Source of the DNA: PNNG01 sp046291695
GTDB lineage: Bacteria > Bacteroidota > Bacteroidia > UBA7662
Assembly: GCA_046291695.1 (NCBI GenBank)
Contig: JBKBSO010000002.1
Span: 1-64,000 of the forward strand
Length of the DNA: 64,000 nucleotides
Reading direction: 5' to 3'
Positions 44,508-52,692 of this stretch are shown one piece after another. A program made the translations under genes and the position numbers. The notes beneath the pieces are model-generated. The model was not told the DNA's origin. It ran no database searches and saw only the letters and a program-made list of their open reading frames with translations. Each line of letters opens with the position of its first letter. Position 1 is the first letter of the stretch.

Positions 44508-45835
44508 GCAAGGTTGGCATCATCGCAGAACGGGAATTTACCACCCGGGTTAAAAACAAACAATTTATCATATTTACCCTCTTGGGACCTATCCTCATTT
44601 CCCTGGTTTTTATCATCCCCTTACTGCTAGCGCTTTTCAGTGATGACAACCAAACCATTTGGGTCGATGACCAATCGGGCTTGTTCACCAACCAGTTCGA
44701 AAGCAGCAAGGGCCTCAGCTTCATCGAGCTTCCCGAAGGTGGTGTCATCTCGCAAGATTCTGTAAAAAAGGCCGAAAATACCGGTTTGTTGGTCATTCCT
44801 CCGAGCTTCGACCTCTATAACCCCAAGGGCTTTAGCTACTACTCAAGTAGTCCACTCGGCGTACGTGCCAAAGAAAGCATCAACAATACCTTGCGCAACC
44901 GCATAGAAGGCATTAAACTTCAGGAATCAGGATTGAGCAAGAGCTTTATCGACTCATTGAAGAGCAAAGTAAGTGTTGAAACCTTCAAAATTTCGGAGAC
45001 TGGCGTAGAGAGTAGCAGTACCAATGCTTCCACGGGCATTGGCTTTGCAGGCGCCTTTATCATGTACATTTTCATCTTTATTTATGGCACCATGGTATTG
45101 CGGGGCGTTGTTGAAGAAAAATCGAACCGTATCATGGAGGTAATGGTAAGTTCGGTAAGGCCCTTTGAGATGATGTTGGGTAAAATCCTGGGAATTGCTG
45201 CCGTAGGATTACTGCAATTTGTGCTTTGGATTGTGCTCAGCTTTGGCATCATTACCGTTGCACAAGCCATGTTGAGTCCCGAAACCCAGCAAGAATTGGT
45301 AGAAACAAACAAACAAAACCGCGGCATGGGCATGCTCGACGCCGATACCCAGGAAGAAGTAAAAGCGGCACAAGAAGAGATGAGCATGTCGTTCATCGAT
45401 GAACTCAAGACGGTAAACCTGCCTTATTTTATTGGGATGTTCTTGTTTTACTTCCTCACTGGCTACCTGATGTATGCGGCCTTATTTGCGGCAGTTGGTT
45501 CGGCAGTAGATAACGAAACCGACACCCAACAATTGCTCTTCCCCATAACCATCCCCATCATTGTTGCCATCATTGTTGCCCAAATGGTCATTCAAAACCC
45601 CACTTCGGCTGTAGCCTTTTGGTTTAGTATGATTCCCCTCACGGCCCCTATTGTGATGATTGTGCGTATTCCCTTTGGGGTACCTGTTTGGGAGCAGCTA
45701 CTGTCAATGACGCTTATGGTAGGCGGATTTTTATTCACCACCTGGATTGCGTCTAGAATCTACCGCATTGGCGTGCTCATGTATGGCAAAAAAGTAAGCT
45801 TCAAAGAAATAGGTAAGTGGCTCTTTTACCGATGA
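44504..45835 (+). CDS. ABC transporter permease (NatB/ABC-2 type)
   Basis: The 443-residue protein has an N-terminal membrane segment (FIIFTLLGPILISLVFIIPLLLALF), a large periplasmic domain (about 50-170), and five C-terminal membrane segments, including EEKSNRIMEVMVSSVRPFEMMLGKILG, the typical ABC-2 coupling region. The family is linked to Na+ export or other small solutes. The start overlaps the ATPase stop (ATGA). The stop overlaps the start of the Ppx/GppA gene by 4 bases, so the three are one operon. Confidence 0.93.
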   Translation: MSKVGIIAEREFTTRVKNKQFIIFTLLGPILISLVFIIPLLLALFSDDNQTIWVDDQSGLFTNQFESSKGLSFIELPEGGVISQDSVKKAENTGLLVIPPSFDLYNPKGFSYYSSSPLGVRAKESINNTLRNRIEGIKLQESGLSKSFIDSLKSKVSVETFKISETGVESSSTNASTGIGFAGAFIMYIFIFIYGTMVLRGVVEEKSNRIMEVMVSSVRPFEMMLGKILGIAAVGLLQFVLWIVLSFGIITVAQAMLSPETQQELVETNKQNRGMGMLDADTQEEVKAAQEEMSMSFIDELKTVNLPYFIGMFLFYFLTGYLMYAALFAAVGSAVDNETDTQQLLFPITIPIIVAIIVAQMVIQNPTSAVAFWFSMIPLTAPIVMIVRIPFGVPVWEQLLSMTLMVGGFLFTTWIASRIYRIGVLMYGKKVSFKEIGKWLFYR

Positions 45836-46770
45836 AGGCTGCCATCATCGATTTAGGCACCAACACCTTTAACCTGGCCGTTGGCGAACGAATTTCGGGC
45901 AAACTGCAGCTGCTGCGTACCGATTCGATTGGGGTTGGTCTGGGCAAAGGCGGCATTCAGTTGGGGATCATTACTCGCGATGCCGAACACAGGGCCATGC
46001 AAGCCTTAGCTGAGCTACAACAAAAAGCCCAAGAAGCCGGTGCACAGCAATTAATGGCCATTGGAACCTCGGCCATGCGTATGGCCCGTAATGCCATCGA
46101 ATTGCAAAATCGGTGCTTGCAGGAATTGGGCTTCCCCATTCAGATTATCGACGGCATGCGCGAAGCCGAATACATTTTTGAAGGAGTGAAAGCCTCAGGT
46201 GCCCTTAACGAACATTCTGATTATCTATTGATGGACATCGGAGGCGGCAGCGTAGAGTTCATCCACAGCCAAGCTGCAAAGGCCGTTTGGAAAATCAGCC
46301 TCGAAATAGGCATGGCCCGACTAAATGAACTTTTCCCTATGAACGACCTGCCAGAAGCGGCTTTGCTTGAAGAAGCCAAAGACTGGCTATGGCAACAGCT
46401 TGACCCCTTGAACAACTATTTGCAAAATCTAAACCACATACAACTCTGTGGTTCTGCCGGCTCATTCGACACCCTGGTAGCCCTACAGAACCAAGGACCA
46501 AGCCAACAAACCGTTAATCTATTACAAAAATCCGTGTTCGATCTTTGGCATACCCGTTTACTACAAATGCCACGTCAAGAAAGAGCTGCTCTGCCGGGCA
46601 TGAAGCCCATTCGGGTAGATATGATGGTGTATGCGATGCTGCTCATCAAGCTGGTAAATGATGCCATTGGCGCTGGCAATATCTCCACTTCTGCCTGGTC
46701 GCTTCGTGAAGGCGCGCTGATACGCTTGCTCCAAAACATGCACGAACCCAATTACACAGCACCTATTTGA
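45832..46770 (+). CDS. Ppx/GppA-family phosphatase
   Basis: A 312-residue member of the exopolyphosphatase/guanosine pentaphosphatase family (ASKHA fold). The phosphate motifs AIIDLGTNTFNLAV near residue 3 and LLMDIGGGSVEFI near 132 are conserved, with GTSAMRMARN between. It lacks the C-terminal HD domain of full-length Ppx, as is usual in Bacteroidota. It may degrade polyphosphate or pppGpp. I start at ATG 45832 because it overlaps the permease TGA (ATGA); an in-frame ATG at 45817 would overlap more. The stop overlaps that of the convergent DUF3108 gene by 8 bases. Confidence 0.9.
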   Translation: MKAAIIDLGTNTFNLAVGERISGKLQLLRTDSIGVGLGKGGIQLGIITRDAEHRAMQALAELQQKAQEAGAQQLMAIGTSAMRMARNAIELQNRCLQELGFPIQIIDGMREAEYIFEGVKASGALNEHSDYLLMDIGGGSVEFIHSQAAKAVWKISLEIGMARLNELFPMNDLPEAALLEEAKDWLWQQLDPLNNYLQNLNHIQLCGSAGSFDTLVALQNQGPSQQTVNLLQKSVFDLWHTRLLQMPRQERAALPGMKPIRVDMMVYAMLLIKLVNDAIGAGNISTSAWSLREGALIRLLQNMHEPNYTAPI

Positions 46771-47554
46771 TTTTTGAGCTAACTGGATTTTTAAGCCCGC
46801 TGTATTCCGTTAAGGTCATCTTTACCGAACCAATAAGAATATTGGCCTTGATTTGAAGGGGAATTTTATTGTCGTCGTCCGATACATAAACCATAAGATC
46901 TTCCTCATTTTTGAACACCCGGCCGGTCATTACTACCGGCATAAATACCATCACCTTAAAAGTACCAGGGCCAATTTTTAATGTTTCACGTCCCATAAAA
47001 CGAAATCGAAAATTATGGGTTTCCTTGTCAAGGAACATGGGAACATCAAAAGTGTCGCCTTTTCTGGCATAGCGAAAATCGAGGGTGCGGGCAAAATAAA
47101 AACTCGATACGATATCCTGAACATAATTTGGGATTGAAAACACTTCTTTGTCAACATGTACCTGGTTACTTTCATGGGCAAAGCGATAGGTGTCCTTAAA
47201 GGTGTATCCGCCTTCATAGATGTCGCGCTTAAATAGCCAAGGCACCATAGCTTGTTTATCAATATAGGTTTCGTAGCGATCGCGTACTTTGTAAAACCAA
47301 TCGAAAGAGCTAATGGAGCGTCCGGTAGCTACCACATGCAGGCACTCCTTTCCAGCTATTTTAACAGGATTATCCATGACCCGTAATTCGCCTATGCCAG
47401 CGTTAATGATACCATAGTGCAATTTAAAGGTGAGGACTTCACCCTCCTGAAACGCGTTGTTTTTGATGCTTCGGATAGCTGGCTTATTGGCTGATGATTC
47501 CGACAATGCCAGATTGGCGAGGATAAAGCAGCAGGTAAAAAGCAAGCGTTTCAT
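46763..47554 (-). CDS. DUF3108 domain protein
   Basis: A 263-residue exported protein: signal peptide (LLFTCCFILANLALS) and a DUF3108 beta-rich domain with FQEGEVLTFKLHYGIINAGIGEL, FDWFYKVRDRYETYID and FKVMVFMPVVMTGRVFKNEEDLMVYVSDD. The fold resembles lipid-binding LolA-like half barrels, but no activity is known. It has no close partner on its strand. Confidence 0.88.
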   Translation of the reverse strand: MKRLLFTCCFILANLALSESSANKPAIRSIKNNAFQEGEVLTFKLHYGIINAGIGELRVMDNPVKIAGKECLHVVATGRSISSFDWFYKVRDRYETYIDKQAMVPWLFKRDIYEGGYTFKDTYRFAHESNQVHVDKEVFSIPNYVQDIVSSFYFARTLDFRYARKGDTFDVPMFLDKETHNFRFRFMGRETLKIGPGTFKVMVFMPVVMTGRVFKNEEDLMVYVSDDDNKIPLQIKANILIGSVKMTLTEYSGLKNPVSSKIK

Positions 47555-47640
47555 GAATGTATTTTGGGCTATATGGCAAGGATTGTGCCAGCATAAAAGT
47601 AAGGGAATGGAGCTGGAGATGCAAATGCTTTAGCAAATGG
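47555..47640. other. Leader of the DUF3108 gene; nothing recognised
   Basis: Short non-coding stretch before the repeat region. No clear -7 box (nearest is TATAGCCC). It contains the first traces of the repeat family that follows. Confidence 0.5.
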
Positions 47641-47900
47641 CTGATAGCGAGGCAGGGCGAAATTGGATGGTGCGGGTTTGAAGCGTTGTAGGTTTGAACA
47701 GTTGTGACGCGGTACAAGACCGCAGTCCGCAGTCCGCAGCTGGACGGTGCATGCTTGACACGAAAAACGCTTGAACAGCTTTTACGCAGTTCAAATCATG
47801 TATTGCATCATAGCCATTCATATGAAAAAAGCTTCTATTCCGCACATGCCAGCCGCGGTCTGCGGTCTAATCGCCCTATTGCATTGATGCCGTTCATATG
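47641..47900. repeat. BIME-like repeat region, copy A
   Basis: Bases 47718-47900 match 52342-52524 at 182 of 183 positions. The copy is made of a forward 77-bp unit (47707-47783; a more degenerate forward unit precedes it), a short joint, and one 76-bp unit in inverted orientation (47817-47892). Forward and inverted units share GACCGCAG..CCGCAG and its complement CGGTCTGCGGTC, so the region can fold into a long hairpin. Reading frames that cross it (both strands) are by-products of the repeat and I do not count them as genes. Confidence 0.9.
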
Positions 47901-48033
47901 CTAACAGCCTCAAATACGCAGCACCCAACTTCACCACCTTCGCTTCAACCCAAGGCTAATACATTGAATTTTAATTTGGAATAATCGAAAACATTTGGTT
48001 ATTTAGAATCTTCCTTAACCAAAACTCAAACAC
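47901..48033. other. Leader of the first T9SS cassette gene
   Basis: AT-rich, without repeats. TAATTTGG (near 47972) is a weak -7-like box. No strong promoter can be fixed. Confidence 0.4.
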
Positions 48034-49866
48034 ATGGAAAACTTAAAACACAAGACAGGGGGGGGGGTAGTCCGCTTTTTTGGTCTAATCCTTAATGTTC
48101 AACATCGTAAAACTTTAGGCGGTATGCTGTTAGGCTTGTTTTCGGCAATTGGAGCGAATGCGCAATATGTGCATCCGGTAACGCCGGATAACTATTCCGG
48201 CTGCGACGCACCAAATGTGAGAAACACAGGCACTTCGACCTTTGAGCATGTGCAGGTAATCGTTCACGATGGTGACAACCCCAGCATTTTATTCTATGAC
48301 TACGCAACAAGCCCACCAGCAATACAATGTTTGTCACTTGAAGCAGATAACAGAGGTGCAAGAGTTGTAGATCCCGATGTGGTTTGGAATTACGCCAATG
48401 GTGACTATATTCTGGTAGTTTATGAATCTGACTATATGCAAAGCCAAGGAATTTGGTCAGAAGTTTGGAATTGGAATGGAGGATCTCCAGTACTTGAGAG
48501 TTCATATGGTACCTTTGCGGGCATGGAACCTATTCAAACAGGTTCAGGCCAAAGCTATCCAAATGTAGATGCTGATTACCGTGAAAACGCAGTTATTGTG
48601 TGGGAAAGAGGAAGTGCTGTACAAGCAGTTCATTTTGATTTTTCATCCTTAACCCTTTCACCGAATTTTTATACTGTAAACTCGTGTGCTTTGACAGGAA
48701 TACCTGCATGGGAACCGGATGTTGCTGTTCGCGATTACAATGGACAAGTGTTTGTCAGTTTTACCTTTGTTTTGGATAATGGCACCAATAACGATGTATA
48801 TGTTCACATGGAGCAGCTCTCAGTCATAGTTTCAGGTGGAATAGGAGCAAATTGTGATTTTTACCAGTGCACCCCACCAATCGGGTATACCAGCATCCAC
48901 AACCCGAGGATAGCCATGCCCGATTATGCAACTTCCGGACCTTCGAGCCCGCTATTGGGCTACGACGCTAATGTAGTTTACGCGCTGCGCGATGGAGGGC
49001 AAAGCCTCATTGGTAATGCACATCGCAGGACCTTATTGCCAAGTTGTTGGGGTAGCTTTTGTCCAGTCCAAACTTATAATGATCCTGTCCCGGGTTTTGT
49101 AGGCGTTTCATCATGGGTTGAAGAAATAATAATGGATTTCGCTAATATTACACATCCGGCTATTCCGAGTTTTCCACAATTAATACCTCCTTTTCACGAA
49201 TTATCAGATGATATAAATGAGTTACCTGTCACAACTTTTGCAGGTGATCTAATTGCCCATGCCGTGTGGGAATGGACGGATTTATTCACATCACCTGCAC
49301 CGCGTATAGGCCTCCACGAATTGTTAACAAGACGATTTTCGTTAACGCCTGATGGAAATGTAATTACAGATCCTGTACCCCCATATGACTACATTATGCA
49401 TATACCTGCACCAGGTGACCATGAATATTTTATTGTGGGAGAGGGCTTTACTAACACTACAAATCAAGGATTGGTATCAACCTGTGGTACCGAACATTTT
49501 GTGTACTTTGCATTTTATGATTACGACGTTGAGCAAATCGTTGCAAAAGAGTGTCCGGTTACTTTAACAAGTCCACTACGAAAAGCACCTGAGCATTTCG
49601 ATATTATGGAGAATTCTTTAGAAAGCTTTGGAAAACTTAAGGTTTACCCTAATCCCGTTTCTGAACAATTGGTTGTGGAGAGCGATGTTTTGATTGTGAG
49701 TCTGAATATTTTTGACGCTTATGGAAGAATGGTATTCAATGAAACTACCAATTCCCAAATAGTTCAAATAAATATTAAAGCATTAAGCCTTAAACCGGGT
49801 GTTTACAATATCCAAATTCATGATCTTGACGGAGTAATCAATAACAATAAGATTCTGGTGAAATGA
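48034..49866 (+). CDS. T9SS type A sorting-domain protein with poly-G tract, candidate phase-variable
   Basis: A 610-residue secreted protein. The signal peptide ends ...MLLGLFSAIGANA-Q (near residue 46). The middle is a beta-rich, propeller-like region (for example VIVHDGDNPSILFYDY, DPDVVWNYANGDYILVVYESD, NVDADYRENAVIVWE) that I cannot assign to a family. The C-terminus is a type A T9SS signal (KVYPNPVSEQLVVES, then LKPGVYNIQI and KILVK). Ten G residues at 48058-48067 code for GGG(V) in front of the signal peptide. With nine G the frame meets TAG at once; with eleven it meets TAA about ten codons on. The next in-frame Met (residue 32) lies inside the signal peptide core and would not restore export. 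Base composition is AT-rich compared with most neighbours. The next gene overlaps the stop by 4 bases. Confidence 0.88.
   Translation: MENLKHKTGGGVVRFFGLILNVQHRKTLGGMLLGLFSAIGANAQYVHPVTPDNYSGCDAPNVRNTGTSTFEHVQVIVHDGDNPSILFYDYATSPPAIQCLSLEADNRGARVVDPDVVWNYANGDYILVVYESDYMQSQGIWSEVWNWNGGSPVLESSYGTFAGMEPIQTGSGQSYPNVDADYRENAVIVWERGSAVQAVHFDFSSLTLSPNFYTVNSCALTGIPAWEPDVAVRDYNGQVFVSFTFVLDNGTNNDVYVHMEQLSVIVSGGIGANCDFYQCTPPIGYTSIHNPRIAMPDYATSGPSSPLLGYDANVVYALRDGGQSLIGNAHRRTLLPSCWGSFCPVQTYNDPVPGFVGVSSWVEEIIMDFANITHPAIPSFPQLIPPFHELSDDINELPVTTFAGDLIAHAVWEWTDLFTSPAPRIGLHELLTRRFSLTPDGNVITDPVPPYDYIMHIPAPGDHEYFIVGEGFTNTTNQGLVSTCGTEHFVYFAFYDYDVEQIVAKECPVTLTSPLRKAPEHFDIMENSLESFGKLKVYPNPVSEQLVVESDVLIVSLNIFDAYGRMVFNETTNSQIVQINIKALSLKPGVYNIQIHDLDGVINNNKILVK
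48058..48067 (+). repeat. Homopolymer tract of ten G inside the 5' coding region
   Basis: Ten consecutive G after the eighth codon. Such tracts change length by slipped-strand mispairing and act as on/off switches in other bacteria. The present length is in frame. Confidence 0.9.
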
Positions 49867-52190
49867 AGCTGCTTTCACTTTGGTTTTTTGCGTTGCTATC
49901 GGTAATAAAATTGGGTTTTTGCCAGGGAGAATTAAATAATATTCCCTGGCAAAACCTTAATTTAAGACTAGATTCTGCAAACAACTTAAGTGTGCACCCA
50001 CCAAACTTAATTGGTGGCAATTGTGCGAATCCAAACATTTTTTTCAACGATTGCCAAGGTCAAACATGGCTTTATTTTGATTTTCAAAATAAATGCATTC
50101 GAAACCAGCACCATGCCATTATTTCAATGGGAGATTCTTTCCCCTCTATTTATCAAACTTCTCAAATTAAAGGCTTTTTTGTCAAAAAACCAGGATCTAC
50201 GAATTATTTCTACTTAATTTATCAGACGACCTTACAAACCGGAAGTGCTAATATTTCAGGAGTGTTTTATGCAGAAATTGATATGGCTTTGAATGGTGGA
50301 AATGGTGGCTTAGTGTCAAAGAATAATTTTGTTGATCAGGGACATTGGCCTATTGATTTAGTCAAAAGCGACAATGGTGTTGATTATTATTTTACTTATC
50401 ACGGCCATAATTCTGGTGATTTGAAGTCTATTGAAATTACATCTTCAGGAATAGGGTTACCGGTAAACAGCTCGTATGGGACTTATATAATGCCATCTTA
50501 TGACTATACAGTTTTTTCAGGCAGTTCGGATATTGGGTTTATAAATCAACGCAATGTTTTGAAGATTTTGGAATTTCAAAATGGCATATTCAATCACAAA
50601 TTTGATATAAGATTAGATTCGCTCGCTTATAGATATTTTAGCACACCAGCTGCTGAACTTAAATCGATCTTTACTTCACCAGATGGCTCTAGAATGCATT
50701 GTATTATTGAATACTTTAGATCAGGTGCTAATCATAATGGTCAAGGATTATTGAGCTTTAATACAGCCATATTAGATTCCGCTATTTTTCTTAATAGCAT
50801 TGCTGTAGATACCATCCACCCTGATTATCATTTGATTTATTTTTTGTTTTCAAGAGCCTCTATCATCTGGTTTTCTTCTGACTATTTACCTCTGGGTTTT
50901 CCGAATCCCGCATATATTACAAAACTGACTCGTCCTAGATCAATTTCTGGAAGACTGAACATAGATTATACTTATATCCCGATAGCAAATGGGATATGGT
51001 CACGATGTGCTACACCTCCCATTCCTAATTATTTAATTCGACCATCGCGTTACAGCATCCGCGCACAAAACTTTTGTTTAGGCGATAGCAGCTTATTTAA
51101 CTTGCGCGAATATGATAATCTTAATCGGGTGTATTGGGATTTTGGCGACCCCGCTAACCCGGGGATTACCGATAGTAGTCGTGCCCCTGCTTACCAATAC
51201 TTACAAGCCGGAACCTATACTGTTACCGCCTATGTAGAATATTGCAACAGGCCCGACACCCTCCGCACCACCATCACCATCCACGCCCCGCCGGTTTCGC
51301 CACAATTGCCCGATACGGCTTATTGTGGGGGCAGCGCTTTGAGCCTGAGCCTGGTGCCCGACAGCAGCCTGCACTATGTGTGGAGCACGGGCGATAGCAG
51401 TCATGCAGCCCAAATCAGCAGTCCGGGCTGGCATTGGGTTGAGCTGAGCAATGTGTGCTTCAGCACCCGCGACAGCTTTTATGTGAGCGAGCACCAGCAA
51501 CCCCAAAGCGGTTTACCTGCCGATACCACCCTTTGCATGGGCAGCAGCATTACTTATGAGCCACTGCCGGGTGAGTTCGATTGGCAATGGCAAGATGGCA
51601 GCCGTCAACCCCTCATCATTACCGAATCGGGCAGCTACCCCCTACTCCTGCGCAACGCTTGCGGCAGCTTTGTGGAAGATTTGCGTGTACAATTTGAACC
51701 CGCACCCAGCCTCGAACTGCGCGATACGGCTCGTTGCGAAGGGCAGTTGCACCGCATTGAGCTCCCACGTTTTTGGCAGGCCGATTATCTATGGCACGAT
51801 GGCCTTACCGACCGCATCCGCTTGCTCGACGATAGCGGCTGGTACAGCGCGCAAATCACCAATCCCTGCGGTACGGCCAGCGACAGTATGTTCTACAGCC
51901 TCATCGATTGCGAGTGCCACCTCTACCTGCCCAATGCCTTCACCCCCAATGGCGATGGGCTAAACGACGAATTGCTTATTGCCACCCGTTGTCCCTTAAG
52001 CGAATACAGCATGGAGGTGTACGATCGTTGGGGCAAGCTCGTTTTTCGAAGCACCAATTTGCAACATGGCTGGGATGGCCGATACCAGGGCAACCCTTTA
52101 CCCCCCGGAGCCTACCCATTTGTAATCCGTTACACCCCCGATGGCCGCAACCCCCGCATCGATAAGGGTTTGGTGAATTTGATCAGGTAG
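49863..52190 (+). CDS. Gliding-motility C-terminal (T9SS type B) secreted protein with PKD-like domain
   Basis: A 775-residue protein: signal peptide (LLSLWFFALLSVIKLGFCQ), an N-terminal region of about 390 residues without a family match, a PKD-like domain (about 400-465; WDFGDPANPG, YQYLQAGTYTVTAYV), two or more Ig-like/beta segments with DTxxCGG and DTTLCMG starts, and a CHU_C-type type B sorting domain at the end (LPNAFTPNGDGLNDELLI, YDRWGKLVF, GWDGRYQGNPLPPGAYPFVI). Composition changes near 51040-51130: 18 of 60 bases are G or C at 50041-50100, 37 of 60 at 51301-51360. The break falls at the start of the PKD part, which suggests a fusion of a foreign N-terminal module to a native C-terminus. 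Confidence 0.88.
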   Translation: MKLLSLWFFALLSVIKLGFCQGELNNIPWQNLNLRLDSANNLSVHPPNLIGGNCANPNIFFNDCQGQTWLYFDFQNKCIRNQHHAIISMGDSFPSIYQTSQIKGFFVKKPGSTNYFYLIYQTTLQTGSANISGVFYAEIDMALNGGNGGLVSKNNFVDQGHWPIDLVKSDNGVDYYFTYHGHNSGDLKSIEITSSGIGLPVNSSYGTYIMPSYDYTVFSGSSDIGFINQRNVLKILEFQNGIFNHKFDIRLDSLAYRYFSTPAAELKSIFTSPDGSRMHCIIEYFRSGANHNGQGLLSFNTAILDSAIFLNSIAVDTIHPDYHLIYFLFSRASIIWFSSDYLPLGFPNPAYITKLTRPRSISGRLNIDYTYIPIANGIWSRCATPPIPNYLIRPSRYSIRAQNFCLGDSSLFNLREYDNLNRVYWDFGDPANPGITDSSRAPAYQYLQAGTYTVTAYVEYCNRPDTLRTTITIHAPPVSPQLPDTAYCGGSALSLSLVPDSSLHYVWSTGDSSHAAQISSPGWHWVELSNVCFSTRDSFYVSEHQQPQSGLPADTTLCMGSSITYEPLPGEFDWQWQDGSRQPLIITESGSYPLLLRNACGSFVEDLRVQFEPAPSLELRDTARCEGQLHRIELPRFWQADYLWHDGLTDRIRLLDDSGWYSAQITNPCGTASDSMFYSLIDCECHLYLPNAFTPNGDGLNDELLIATRCPLSEYSMEVYDRWGKLVFRSTNLQHGWDGRYQGNPLPPGAYPFVIRYTPDGRNPRIDKGLVNLIR

Positions 52191-52210
52191 GGGGATGAGA
52201 GGGGATGAAA

Positions 52211-52630
52211 AGGGCAGTGCAGGTTTGCAGCTTCGTGCGTTTGAATGAAACCAACGCAGTAATTGACCGCAGACCGTGGACCGTAGCTGGGCAGTGCATA
52301 CTAGAGACGAACTACCCTTGAAAAGCTCTAACGCAGTAATTGACCGCAGACCGCAGTCCGCAGCTGGACGGTGCATGCTTGACACGAAAAACGCTTGAAC
52401 AGCTTTTACGCAGTTCAAATCATGTATTGCATCATAGCCATTCATATGAAAAAAGCTTCTATTCCGCACATGCCAGCCGCGGTCTGCGGTCTAATCGCCC
52501 TATTGCATTGATGCCGTTCATATGAAAAAAGCTTCTAATCCGCACATGCCAGCCGCGGTCCGCGGTCTAATCGCCCTATTGCATTGATGCCCTTCATATG
52601 AAAAAAGCTTCTATTCCGCACCCATGCCCG
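52211..52630. repeat. BIME-like repeat array, copy B
   Basis: Same family as 47641-47900 but longer. Forward units of 77 bp begin at 52254 and 52331 (a degenerate one precedes them), marked by ACGCAGTAATTGACCGCAG; inverted units of exactly 76 bp begin at 52441, 52517 and 52593 (the last partial), marked by TTCATATGAAAAAAGCTTCT. The array is therefore head-to-head and can form a large cruciform. No gene is supported between 52191 and 52692. Confidence 0.9.
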
Positions 52631-52692
52631 TATTGCCATCATCGCCAAGAATGGCTGCCGCTCAGTCCCGGCTTTTTTCGTAATTTAGTAGC

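Noticed and set aside
47630..47904. Reading frames on both strands across the repeat at 47.7 kb
   Set aside because: The same frames occur in the copy at 52.3 kb because the DNA repeats; they have no family features, no start context, and break where the repeat ends.
52098..52525. Minus-strand frame of 123 codons and plus-strand frame of 61 codons at 52.1-52.5 kb
   Set aside because: They overlap the T9SS gene end and the inverted array; sequence is dictated by repeat units.
52441..52621. Possible CRISPR array (regular 76-bp spacing)
   Set aside because: The units are tandem with no variable spacers and there are no cas genes in the window.
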